A DNA stretch of 64,000 nt from JAXDMK01 sp963765955 (GTDB lineage: Bacteria; Actinomycetota; Acidimicrobiia; Acidimicrobiales; AC-14): positions 434,001 to 498,000 of the forward strand of contig CAVXYA010000002.1 of the NCBI GenBank assembly GCA_963765955.1. The letters run 5' to 3'. This document shows positions 35,870 through 44,180 of the stretch, piece by piece. The position numbers were made by a program, and so were the translations under genes. Within the stretch, counting starts at the first letter, position 1. Every line of letters starts with the position of its first letter. The notes beneath the pieces were generated by a model, which made no database searches, was not told the DNA's origin, and saw only the letters and a program-made list of their open reading frames with translations.

Positions 35870-36664
35870 TCAGAGACCGGCGAAGAGGTCGGTCTCGTGG
35901 GCCGTGCCCGGCGGGGCGCCCACCAGGATGTACCACTCCTGGCCGAAGGCGACCTTGAACATTTCCGGGGGCATGGCCAGGAAGTAGGACGCCTCCGAGA
36001 TCTGGCTGGCATGGGCGGCCATGGCCTTGCGCTTGAGGTCGACGAGCTCGGCCACGTCGACGGTGGTCGTGATGCGCTCGTGGGCCACGCCGATGTGGCC
36101 GAGGTCGGCGGGGTCGAGGTCGCCCGGCATCTCGACGCCCGACTCCCTCATGTCGGCCATCGACCGGCGGACGTAATCCCTGTCGACGGTGCTCAGGTAG
36201 ACCTTGGGCGTGCCCGCCAGCTGGGCCGCCCGGACGCCCACCCGGTGGACCTGGACGTGGTCGGGGTGCCCGTAGACGCCGTTCTCGTCGTAGGCGGTGA
36301 CGACGTCCGCGCCCTCCTCGACGAGGATGTCGGCCAGGCGGCGGGCCGCCTCCTCCACGTCGGCCTGCCAGAAGCAGGCGGGGTCGTCGTTGGTCGGCAG
36401 GCCGGCCATCCCGGAGTCGACGTAGCCCAGGAACTCGACCCGGCTGGCACCCAACACCGCGGCCGCGGCGAGGGTCTCCTCGACCCGGCGCTGCCACAGC
36501 TCCTCGCCCGGCTCCAGGTAGCCCTCGGCCACCTCGCCCCGCTCGCCCCTGGTGGCCACCACCAGCACCACCCGGTGCCCGGCGGCGGCGGCCTTGGCCA
36601 TGGTGCCGCCGGTGGCGATGGCCTCGTCGTCGGGATGGGCGTGGAAGACCACGAGGGTGCTCAT
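35870..36664 (-). CDS. PIG-L/LmbE-family deacetylase (MshB/Mca-like)
   Basis: The 264-residue protein reads TLVVFHAHPDDEAIATGGTM (Zn ligands H, D, E), VATRGERGEVAEGYLEPGEE, RVEFLGYVDSGMAG, TAYDENGVYGHPDHVQVHRV (third Zn His) and ASQISEASYFLAMPPEMF. This matches mycothiol S-conjugate amidase (Mca) or MshB. The Q-I-S-E and HPDH regions cannot distinguish the two. Either role fits an actinomycete with mycothiol. ATG 36664 begins at the first beta-strand. Confidence 0.85.
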   Translation of the reverse strand: MSTLVVFHAHPDDEAIATGGTMAKAAAAGHRVVLVVATRGERGEVAEGYLEPGEELWQRRVEETLAAAAVLGASRVEFLGYVDSGMAGLPTNDDPACFWQADVEEAARRLADILVEEGADVVTAYDENGVYGHPDHVQVHRVGVRAAQLAGTPKVYLSTVDRDYVRRSMADMRESGVEMPGDLDPADLGHIGVAHERITTTVDVAELVDLKRKAMAAHASQISEASYFLAMPPEMFKVAFGQEWYILVGAPPGTAHETDLFAGL

Positions 36665-36722
36665 CAACCCGAAGCTACCGTCGGCATCGACCGTCGGGTG
36701 ACACACCCCCGGCCGCCCTGCG

Positions 36723-37346
36723 CTACAGCCGGTCGAGCAGCTTGGCCTTCTTGACGTCGAACTCGGCCTGGGAGATCACGCCCCGCTGGCGGAGCTCCTC
36801 CAGCTTCTCCAGCTGCTCCAGGGGGGAGAGCTCCCGGCGGCCGGCCATGCGGTCGGCGTCGCGGGCCTGGGCCTGTTCGATCTGGTGGTGGATGAGGTTC
36901 TGGGTGCGCTCGGGGTGGGGGAAGCTGCTGAAGAGCTGCTGGCCCCGCTCCCCCGCCGACTCGATGAGCAGGTCGCCGGCCCCGAGCATCCGCTGGAACA
37001 GCGTGGAGTGGAAGGACACGTCGTTGAGGCGCTCGAGGGGGATCTCCCGGCCCGACTTGGAGACCACGCCCGACCGGTGGATGAGGCGGTCGGTGGTGAC
37101 CACGAACGTGGTGGTGGCCCACCGGGCGTAGCGGACGACGAACCACACCAGGGCGACCACCACGAGCAGGAGCAGGGGGATCATGGCCAGCCGCTGGACG
37201 TCGCCCGCCACCTGGGCGGACACGAAGATGGCCAGGACCAGGGTGGCGGCCAGGGCCACCGCGGGGGCGGCCAGGAAGAACCAGTGGGGCCGCATCTCCA
37301 GGACGATGTCCTCACCCTCGTTGAGGAACTTGCGGGGGAAGGCCAT
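36723..37346 (-). CDS. bPH2-domain membrane protein with SHOCT tail
   Basis: The 207-residue protein has two hydrophobic helices (FFLAAPAVALAATLVLAIFV, LAMIPLLLLVVVALVWFVVR), a bacterial PH-like domain (TTFVVTTDRLIHRSGVVSKS, REIPLERLNDVSFHSTLFQR, GDLLIESAGERGQQLFSSFP) and a C-terminal SHOCT motif (LEKLEELRQRGVISQAEFDV). The family is widespread in actinobacteria and may act in envelope quality control. No partner can be identified here. Confidence 0.85.
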   Translation of the reverse strand: MAFPRKFLNEGEDIVLEMRPHWFFLAAPAVALAATLVLAIFVSAQVAGDVQRLAMIPLLLLVVVALVWFVVRYARWATTTFVVTTDRLIHRSGVVSKSGREIPLERLNDVSFHSTLFQRMLGAGDLLIESAGERGQQLFSSFPHPERTQNLIHHQIEQAQARDADRMAGRRELSPLEQLEKLEELRQRGVISQAEFDVKKAKLLDRL

Positions 37347-37386
37347 GGGCGGACCAGGCTAGGCGACCCGTCGAGAAATGGGCCGC

Positions 37387-37974
37387 TCAGGCAAAGAGGC
37401 GTAGCTGGCAGAGCCGGCCGACAGCGTCGTCCCACGAAGCCAGGCGACGGGCACGGTGCAACCGGTGGTCGCGGTTGTAGGGACGGTCGAGCAGCCACGA
37501 CTGGCAGACGGCGGCCAGCAGCTCGGCCTCGACCGGGTTGTCCTCGATGGTGGCCTCGACGCCCAGCGACCGGCCGAGCTCGGACTTGGCGCCCACGACG
37601 GTGTGGTGCACCCCCTCGAGGGGCAGGCCGTGGGCCTCCAGCCACCAGGCGGTGGCCCCGGCCAGGTGCGGGGCCCGGGCGGTGATGCCGACCAGGCGCC
37701 AGCCGGCGTTGACCAGGGCGGCGACGCCCGCGGCCGCCCCCTCGGCCACCGGGGCCGCCCGGTAGAGCTCGGTGTCGGCGAACGTCTCGTCGAGGAAGGC
37801 GTGGAAGCGGGCCTCGGGCAGGCCCAGCCGCAGGAGCCGGAGGTCGTAGGTGCGCCAGGTGGCGGGATGGCTGGCCACCCCGAAGCGCTCCGCGATGCGG
37901 GCCGCCACCGCCGGCCCGATGTCGCACAGGACACCGTCGAGGTCGAGCCCGAGAAGTCCGGGAGCCGAGGACAT
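37387..37974 (-). CDS. HAD-superfamily phosphatase (5'-nucleotidase-like)
   Basis: The 195-residue protein has HAD motif I LLGLDLDGVLCDIGP (nucleophile DLDGV), motif II GITARAP and C-terminal acidic motif ATIEDNPVEAE. The alpha-helical cap residues 20-80 resemble deoxyribonucleotidase (NT5C)-type HADs. The substrate is unknown. It is divergent from the helicase at 38158, with a conspicuous hairpin (38044-38088) between them. Confidence 0.78.
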   Translation of the reverse strand: MSSAPGLLGLDLDGVLCDIGPAVAARIAERFGVASHPATWRTYDLRLLRLGLPEARFHAFLDETFADTELYRAAPVAEGAAAGVAALVNAGWRLVGITARAPHLAGATAWWLEAHGLPLEGVHHTVVGAKSELGRSLGVEATIEDNPVEAELLAAVCQSWLLDRPYNRDHRLHRARRLASWDDAVGRLCQLRLFA

Positions 37975-38043
37975 GACCCAAAGGCTACCGGGGCCCTACG
38001 ACACCGGACCCGGCCGGCCCCGTGCTCGGCGCCGTCTCTCGTT

Positions 38044-38088
38044 CTTTGGAGCAAATGCGACCTCCTACGTCGCTTTTGCTCCACAAAG
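38044..38088. other. Long inverted repeat (hairpin) between divergent genes
   Basis: The arms TGGAGCAAATGCGAC (38047-38061) and GTCGCTTTTGCTCCA (38069-38083) pair at 14 of 15 positions around a 7-nt loop. CTTTG (38044-38048) and CAAAG (38084-38088) extend it. It is A/T-richer than its surroundings and lies 70 bp upstream of both divergent genes (starts 37974 and 38158), so it is not placed as a terminator. It could be an operator, a small mobile-repeat remnant, or a structured RNA. Confidence 0.75.
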
Positions 38089-38157
38089 GCCAGCGCACGG
38101 CCCGCCGGGGCGCGACCATCCGCGTTTCTGTCGTACCCCGTCGGTACGGTCGAACGC

Positions 38158-40237
38158 ATGGTCCCCTCCCCGCCTGCCGGAGCCGAGCTGCTGGCCGAGC
38201 TTCTGGCCGGGCTGAACCCGGCCCAGCAGGAGGCGGTGGTCAGCGACGCGGCCCCGCTGTGCATCCTGGCCGGGGCCGGGTCGGGCAAGACCCGGGTCCT
38301 CACCCGGCGTATCGCCTGGCGGGTGGCGCGGGGCAGCGCCCTCGCCCCCCATGTCCTCGCCCTCACCTTCACCCGCCGGGCGGCCGGCGAGCTGGGGTCC
38401 CGGCTGACGCAGCTCGGCGTCCGTGAGCAGGTGGCGGCGGGCACCTTCCACGCCGTCGCCTACGGCCAGCTCCGCCGGCTGTGGGCCGACCGCGACGAGC
38501 GTCCGCCGACGCTGCTCGACCGCAAGGTCGGGTTCCTGACGAAGCTCCTCCCGCGCCAGCGACCGGGTGCGGGCGGCCGACATCGCCTGCGAGATCGAGT
38601 GGGCCAAGTCGCGGATGGTGTCGCCGGCGGGCTACGAGGCCGCGGCCACCGTCGCCGGCCGGCGCCCGCCGGTGCCGATGTCCACCATGGCCGGCCTGTA
38701 CGGGCGCTACGAGCACGAGAAGGCCACCCGCCACCTGGTCGACTTCGACGACCTGCTCGTGCTGTGCGCAGCCGCCCTCGAGGACGACCGCACGTTCGGT
38801 GCGGCCCAGCGGTGGCGGTTCCGGCACCTGTTCGTCGACGAGTTCCAGGACGTCAACCCCCTGCAGTTCCGGCTGCTGGAGGCCTGGCGGGGCGACCGGT
38901 CCGACCTGTGCGTGGTGGGCGACCCCAACCAGGCGATCTACGCCTGGAACGGGGCCGATCCCAGCTACCTCACCGGCTTCCGCACCCGCTTCCCGGCGGC
39001 GGCGGTGGTCCACCTCGACGACAACTACCGATCGTCAGCCGCAGATCCTGGGCGTGGCCAACGCCGTCCTCGACAGCTCCGCCACCGTCACCGGCGACGA
39101 GCACGCCCCCCACCGGCTCACGGCCCACCAGGGCGACGGGCCGGTGCCGACCGTCCGGGCCTATCCCACCGACCGGGAGGAGGCGGCCGAGGTGGCCCGG
39201 GCCCTCCGCCGCCGGGCCGGCACCTCGCCGTGGTCGCAGATGGCGGTGCTCACCCGCACCCACGCCCAGCTCCTCCTCTTCGAGGAGGCCCTCCGGGCGG
39301 CCCGGGTCCCCTACCGGCTCCGGGGCCAGGGTGCCTTCCTCGAACAGCCCGAGATCCGCTCCGCCCTCTCCGAGCTGCGCCGCCGCCCGGCCGACACCCT
39401 GCTGGCTGCCGTCCTGCCCGACCTGCGGGAGATGGCCGAGGAGGCCGACCCCGCCGGGCGCCCGGCGGGCAGGGCCGCTGACGGTCCGGCCGGCGAGCGG
39501 CAGGGCCATCTCGACGGCCTGCACCGGATGGCGCAGGAGCACCTGGCCACCGATCCCGGCGGCCAGCCTGTCGGGGTTCATGGGCTGGCTGCGGGCCGCC
39601 CTGCGGGGCGACGACGCGGTGGGCAGCGACAACGCGGTGGCGCTCACCACGTTCCACGCGGCCAAGGGCCTGGAATGGGATGTCGTCTTCCTGGCCGGGC
39701 TCGAGCACGGGCTGCTCCCCATCGGCTGGGCCGAGGCGCCCGAGGCCCTGGCCGAGGAGCGGCGGCTCCTCTACGTGGCCGTCACCCGGGCCCGCCGGTG
39801 AGCTGCACGCGTCGTGGGCCAGGAAGCGCACCTTCGGCCCCCGGGCCATGAACCGGCTGCCCTCGCCGTACCTGGAGGCGGTCTCGGCCGCGGTGCGCGA
39901 CCTGGCCGAGGGCGGCACCGGCGACTCATGGCGCCGGTGGGTCGACGAGGGGCGGGCCAAGCTGCGGGCGGCCCGTTCGGGGCGGCCGCCGGGCATGGCC
40001 GGGGCCAACGCCGATCCCGAGGTGCTGGAGGCCCTGAAGACGTGGCGGGCCCGTACCGCCCGGGCCACCGGGGTCCCCGCCTTCGTGGTCTTCCACGACA
40101 CCACCCTGGCTGCGGTGGCCGAGGCCAAGCCCCGCAACCACACTGCTCTCCTCGCCCTTCCCGGGGTGGGGCCGGTCAAGGCCGAGCGCTACGGCGACGC
40201 CGTCCTCCAGGTCGTCGCCTCCTCCATGCCCGGTTGA
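38158..40237 (+). CDS. UvrD/Rep-type DNA helicase with C-terminal HRDC domain (about four frameshifts)
   Basis: The order of motifs is normal but spread over several frames. ATG 38158 starts MVPSPPAGAELLAEL; then Q-motif LNPAQQEAVV, Walker A ILAGAGSGKTRVLTRRIA, and Ia ALTFTRRAAGELGSR. After a change near 38565: LVDFDDLLVL, motif II HLFVDEFQDVNPLQFRLL and III VVGDPNQAIYAWNGADP. After ~39040: motif IV/V region QPQILGVANAVLDSS and VPYRLRGQGAFLEQPEI. After ~39570: ALTTFHAAKGLEWDVVFLAG and RRLLYVAVTRARR. After ~39800: HRDC-like VLEALKTWRARTARATGVPA and LLALPGVGPVKAERYG. Corrected length is about 690 residues. It is an actinobacterial UvrD2-like architecture. Confidence 0.88.
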
Positions 40238-40244
40238 CGGCCCC

Positions 40245-40258
40245 CGCGCTTCGGCGCG
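40245..40258 (+). terminator. Short UUCG-loop hairpin after the helicase gene
   Basis: CGCGC-TTCG-GCGCG forms a 5-bp stem with a stable UUCG tetraloop eight bases after the helicase stop. It is followed by GAAAAC instead of a T run, so it is a weak terminator candidate and could instead structure the leader of the sigma-4-like gene (ATG 40270). Confidence 0.4.
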
Positions 40259-40269
40259 AAAACAGAGGC

Positions 40270-40566
40270 ATGAGCTCCTTCGAGTACCCGGCGGAAGGTG
40301 GGTGGCCATATCCAGACCCCGAGAAGGAGCTCATCGACCCCGACGGGTGGATCGACGACGACGCCGTCGCCCTGCGGGCCACACCACCACGCCTGGACGC
40401 GCTCGATCCGCTGGAGCGCCAGGTCATCGTCGCCCACTACGGCATCGACGGCAGCCCGCCCCGCAGCATGAAGCAGCTCCACCACGACCTCGACCTGCCC
40501 CGCCGCGAGATCCGCACCGCCCTCGCCGCCGGCCTGGCCAAGCTCCGCACCGACTTCCAGAGCTGA
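40270..40566 (+). CDS. Small protein with sigma-70 region-4-like HTH
   Basis: The 98-residue protein reads LDALDPLERQVIVAHYGIDG, then SPPRSMKQLHHDLDLPRREI and RTALAAGLAKLRTDF. The L-x-x-L-E-R-x-V-I-x-x-x-Y-G-I-D-G ... R-x-A-L-x-x-L-R-x-x pattern is sigma-70 region 4. No region 2 is present, so it is not a sigma factor by itself. ATG 40270 follows AGAGG. It probably binds DNA or RNA polymerase; function unknown. Confidence 0.72.
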   Translation: MSSFEYPAEGGWPYPDPEKELIDPDGWIDDDAVALRATPPRLDALDPLERQVIVAHYGIDGSPPRSMKQLHHDLDLPRREIRTALAAGLAKLRTDFQS

Positions 40567-40588
40567 CCCGACCGGACGGCGGTCTGGC

Positions 40589-41366
40589 TCAGCCCTTAAA
40601 ATCCGCCAGCAGGGGGGCGTGGTCGGACGGGAGCTTGCCCTTGCGGGCGAAGCGGTCGATGAGGGCCCAGCGTGAGCCGGTCGGCCAGGACGCGGGTGGC
40701 CAGGATGAGGTCGATGCGCAGGCCCCGGCCCTGGTGGAAGTCACCGGCCCGGTAGTCCCACCACGAGTAGAGGTGGTCCTCGCTGTACTGCTGGCGGAAG
40801 ACGTCGACCAGGCCCCACTCGACCATGGCGGCCACCGCCTCCCGCTCGGCCGGGCTCACGTGGGTGCCGCCGTGGAGCTTGGTTGGGTCCCACACGTCGC
40901 GGTCGTCGGGCGCGACGTTGAAGTCGCCGCAGACCACCAGGGGGTCGGACGGATCGCACCCGGTCACCAGGTGCTGCCGCAGCCGCTCCAGCCACGCCAG
41001 CTTGGCCACGTAGAACTCGCTGCCCACCACCCGCCCGTTGGGCACGTACACGCTGCCCACCCGCACACCCCCGCACGTGGCCCACAGCAGGCGGGCCTCG
41101 GTGGTCTCGTCCTCCGACTCGTCGGAGAAGCCAGCCACCACCTGGTCGAGCCCCACCCGGCTGAGGATGGCGACGCCGTTCCACTGGCCCTGGCCACAAT
41201 GGGCGGCCTCGTAGCCCAGGGCGGCGAAGGCCAGGGACGGGAAGGCGCCGTCGGCCAGCTTGGTCTCCTGCATGCACAAGATGTCGGGCTGGGCGTACGC
41301 CAGCCACTCCTCCACCCGGGGCAGCCGCACCTTGAGAGAGTTGACGTTCCAGGTCGCGATGCGCAT
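40589..41366 (-). CDS. xth: Exodeoxyribonuclease III (C-terminal frameshift)
   Basis: ATG 41366 starts MRIATWNVNSLKVRLPRVEE. Next come ILCMQETKLADGAFP (catalytic Glu), GVAILSRVGLD, VVCGDFNVAPDDRDV (D-x-N), SWWDYRAGDFHQGRGLRIDL and ILATRVLADR. Near 40670 (CACGCTGGGCC) one base shifts the frame, and the correct end is WALIDRFARKGKLPSDHAPL (catalytic SDHAP) and LLADFKG, stopping at 40589. The corrected length is ~259 residues, normal for Xth/ExoA AP endonucleases of base-excision repair. Confidence 0.93.
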
Positions 41367-41430
41367 CGCCCACCGAGCGTAGGCGGGGCCGTGGCGGACG
41401 GCCCACCCGCGACCTTCCTGGTCTTCAACG

Positions 41431-41488
41431 CGAAAATACGCCGCCCTGTCCCGTGAAAAGTGCACCGGGACCGAGCGACGTATTTTCG
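41431..41488. other. Nested palindrome (two concentric inverted repeats)
   Basis: The outer arms CGAAAATACG (41431-41440) and CGTATTTTCG (41479-41488) are exact complements. Inside them GTCCCG (41448-41453) and CGGGAC (41466-41471) form a second stem. A third small stem, CTGCG/CGCAG, follows at 41497-41515. The block lies upstream of xth (start 41366) and downstream of the small minus-strand gene ending at 41642. It may terminate that gene or control xth. Confidence 0.75.
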
Positions 41489-41641
41489 GTCGTTCTCTGC
41501 GTCGAGAAGGCGCAGCTATTCATCGTGCCACCGCCACCGCACATGCTTGACGGCCGGCAGCGAACTCCAGGTGAATGAGTCCTGACCTGACGCCACGCTC
41601 GGCCGGCCGAGGGCCGAGCCGAGGTGGCGAAGGGAAAGCCG

Positions 41642-41872
41642 CTAGTTGGACTCCGCCGCGGGCGCCGTGCGGCTGCTGCCGTACTGGCGGCTGATCGACT
41701 CCTGCTGGGCCTTGTTGGCGTCGGTGGTACCGTCCGAACGGCCAGGCCAAGGCGTCACCTCGTTGATCGTGAGCGTGCCCCCCGGGTAGTTGCTGATCCC
41801 GCCCGTGTACGAGGCGCCGACCTGGGTGTCGACGTTCTGGGGGTTCCTGGGGGTGCTGGCGATGACGGTCAT
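41642..41872 (-). CDS. Small hypothetical protein, well expressed by its signals
   Basis: The 76-residue protein is rich in Asn, Thr, Ser, Gly and Pro (MTVIASTPRNPQNVDTQVG; GISNYPGGTLTINEVTPWPG; ISRQYGSSRTAPAAE), with no Cys, no membrane helix and no signal peptide. It resembles no family I know. ATG 41872 has an ideal AAAGGAG ribosome site, and a small hairpin GCACC-AATAC-GGTGC lies just upstream in the leader. Low-G+C surroundings (41870-42060) give it its own promoter region. It could be a structural or small regulatory protein; a peptide precursor is not supported by any nearby maturase. Confidence 0.6.
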   Translation of the reverse strand: MTVIASTPRNPQNVDTQVGASYTGGISNYPGGTLTINEVTPWPGRSDGTTDANKAQQESISRQYGSSRTAPAAESN

Positions 41873-42042
41873 GTGTTGCTCCTTTGTGTCGCACCGTATT
41901 GGTGCAACAGGACAGACCTTACCCAGCAAAACCATCGCATATCGGCTCAGAAGATTTCCAGCGGTAGGCGCCCGCTGACCTCATGGGTTCTGACCTGCAC
42001 CTTCGCGGCCCTTTGACTTTGTGAAAAAAGACACAAGCCCTC

Positions 42043-42056
42043 ACCACTGGTGAATG
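42043..42056. promoter_or_regulatory. 13-bp palindrome in the small-gene promoter region
   Basis: TCACCA-C-TGGTGA is a perfect odd palindrome. It lies between the end of the NYN RNase gene (42122) and the start of the small gene (41872), next to CTTTGTG-AAAAAAGA-CACAAG (about 42015-42036), another inverted repeat with a T run on the minus strand. The latter could terminate the NYN gene, and the former could be an operator for the small gene. Confidence 0.35.
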
Positions 42057-42121
42057 CCTCGAGCGGGCTGTGCTAGAGTCGGCGCAGTTCTCGGCCCGGG
42101 GGGTCCCCCACCGGTGCGGCT

Positions 42122-44135
42122 CTACGAGCCCCCGCCCGCCTTCTTCTTGCTGGCCTTGGCCTTGGCCGTGGCCGTGGCGGTCGCCTTGGTCGCCTTGGTG
42201 GCCTTCGACCCCTTCGCCGCCTTGGCGGTCCTCGCCGCCTTGGCGCTCGTCGCCACCGCCGCCTCGGGGCGTGCCTGGACGTCGGGGACGTCCTTGGCCG
42301 TGGCCGCCGACTTGGCCGTGGCCGCCGACTTGGCCGTGGCCGCCGACTTGGCCGCCGCCCGCCGGGGGCGTCCCGCGGACGACCCGGCCGAGGCGCCTGT
42401 GTCCGCCGGCACTGCTCTGGACCGGCCGGGCGCGTCGGTGGCCGTCGTCACCTTCTTGATCGTCGACCGCCGGGGCCCCGAACGGGGGGCGGCCGGTGCT
42501 GCCGGCTCGGGGCTCGGGACCGCCTCGGCCGGCGGGGAGGTCGTGAGAGCATCGGCGACAGGCATCTCGGGCGCCTTCGAGGTTGCCTTCCGCGTCCGCT
42601 TCTTCGCCGGCGGGGCGGCGGCGGGCGGTTCCGGCGCCTCGGCGCCCGCGGCCCGCTTGGTGGCGGGACGGGCCGACGATCGCTTCATCGCCGGCGCCTT
42701 GGCCGGGGGGACATCGGTGACGCCCTCGACGGCTCCGTCCCCCGGCGTCCCGCCGCCTGCCGGCCCGCCCTGTTCGTCGACGACCGCCGCCGCCTTCTTG
42801 GTTGTCCGCTTCCGGGTGGCCTTGGCCACCGGCGGCGCGGCAGGCTCGTCCGCCGCCTCGGGCTCACCCGAAGCAGGCAACTCGGCCGCCGCCCTCTTGG
42901 GCGCGGCCCGCCTCGACCGCTTGGCCGCCGCCGGCGCCTCCTCGGTGGGCGCCACCGCCACGGCTACGGCATCGTCATCGGCTGTGGCCGGGGCGGCTGC
43001 TCCTCCGCCGCCGGGCGCCGGGGCGCCGCCGCCCTCCCCGTCGGCCGCCTCCGCCTCCCCGTCGGCCGACCTCCGCCCCACCAACCGCCCCACCGACCGG
43101 CACATCGACAACCTCGGCATCGGCCGCCGCATCGGCGGACGGGGCCGCCGCTCGCCGTCGTGTCCGCGCCGGCGGCGGGGCGACCTCGATCTCGTCGATC
43201 TCGGCCTCGACCGTCTCCTCAGTGGGCTTGCCCGCCAGCCGGGCCAGGCCGGGGAGGGCCAGCTCGATGCCCCGGCGGGGCGGGTCGAGGGCCTGGACCA
43301 CGAACGTGCGGACCTCGCCCCGGGTCAGCACCTCCTTGGCGCTGCGGGGCGGCGGGTCGCCCAGCCCCACCACCGGCGCGTAGCACCGGGCCCCGTCGGC
43401 ATTCACAAAGGCCCCATGCGACGTGAAGCTGTCGACCTCCCCCTCGACCTCGCTCCCCAGCCGGTGGTTGGCGATGAACGTGATGAACGGCAGGGGCTCG
43501 TTGACCGCGTCGGGCGACGGTGTCGACGTGCCCCGGCTCCGTCCCCGCTTGGTGCGGCCGGGCGGGTCGGGGGCGATGGCCTGGGCGGTGGCCTCGGCGA
43601 TGGCCTCGGCCACCGGCTCCTCGACCTTCTTCGTCGTCCGTCGCTTGGCCCGCTCCGCGTCGCGCACCGCCACCCGGCTCTTGGGGCCGCGCACCGGCGT
43701 GCGAGGGGTGAAGATCCATCCCACCCCCGGCACCGGCTTGCCGCCGATCAGCCGGCCCTCCTCGAAGAGCCACTTGTACTCGCCGTGGAACTCCTGGAAG
43801 GAGTCGTTGGACAGCACCACCGCGCCGGTGCGGTCGGCGATGCGGAGCAGGAACCCGTCACCCCGGCCGATGGCGCCGGCCGGGGGGGACACGATCTCGC
43901 CCGCCTCCTCCGCGTCCTCCAGGATCTGGCGCTCCGATTCGTCGATGCGATAGCTGAAGGAGGCGTCGACCACGACGATGATGTCGTCGTCGACGTGCTC
44001 CTCCCGGAAGGCACGAACGGCCTCGTCGAGCTGGGCCAGGCTCGGCAGCGAACGGCCCTCGGTCGCCAGGTTGGAGCCGTCGACGACGACGCGCTGCGGC
44101 GTCTGTTTGTCTGATGTCACGGTGCGCTCAGTCAA
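42122..44135 (-). CDS. NYN (Zc3h12a-like) ribonuclease with S1-type domain and histone-H1-like tail (one frameshift)
   Basis: The N-terminus RVVVDGSNLATEGRSLPSLA, IIVVVDASFSYRIDESERQ, GRGDGFLLRIADRTGAVVLS and NDSFQEFHGEYKWLFEEGR is an NYN/PIN RNase of the Zc3h12a type, with acidic metal ligands in each motif. Residues ~215-290 (ANHRLGSEVEGEVDSFTSHG, AFVNADGARCYAPVVGLG) form an S1-like RNA-binding domain. The rest (~370 residues) is Ala/Lys/Pro-rich like eukaryotic H1 or mycobacterial HupB tails, including three AKSAAT units. The frame changes near 43050-43080 in a GGCGG-rich run. The corrected length is ~670 residues. It is upstream of xth and downstream of kgd; no operon partner. Confidence 0.82.
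42293..42346 (-). repeat. Three 18-bp repeats in the basic tail of the NYN RNase
   Basis: CTTGGCCGTGGCCGCCGA occurs three times in tandem (42293, 42311, 42329) and encodes AAKSAAT-like hexapeptides on the minus strand. Confidence 0.85.
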
Positions 44136-44180
44136 GCATGCCGGGCGCCCGGGGCCAGGTGACCCCTATGGACGGCATGC

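Noticed and set aside
38158..40237. Several small separate ORFs instead of one helicase
   Set aside because: The superfamily I motifs occur in exact order across the frames, so one frameshifted helicase is the consistent reading.
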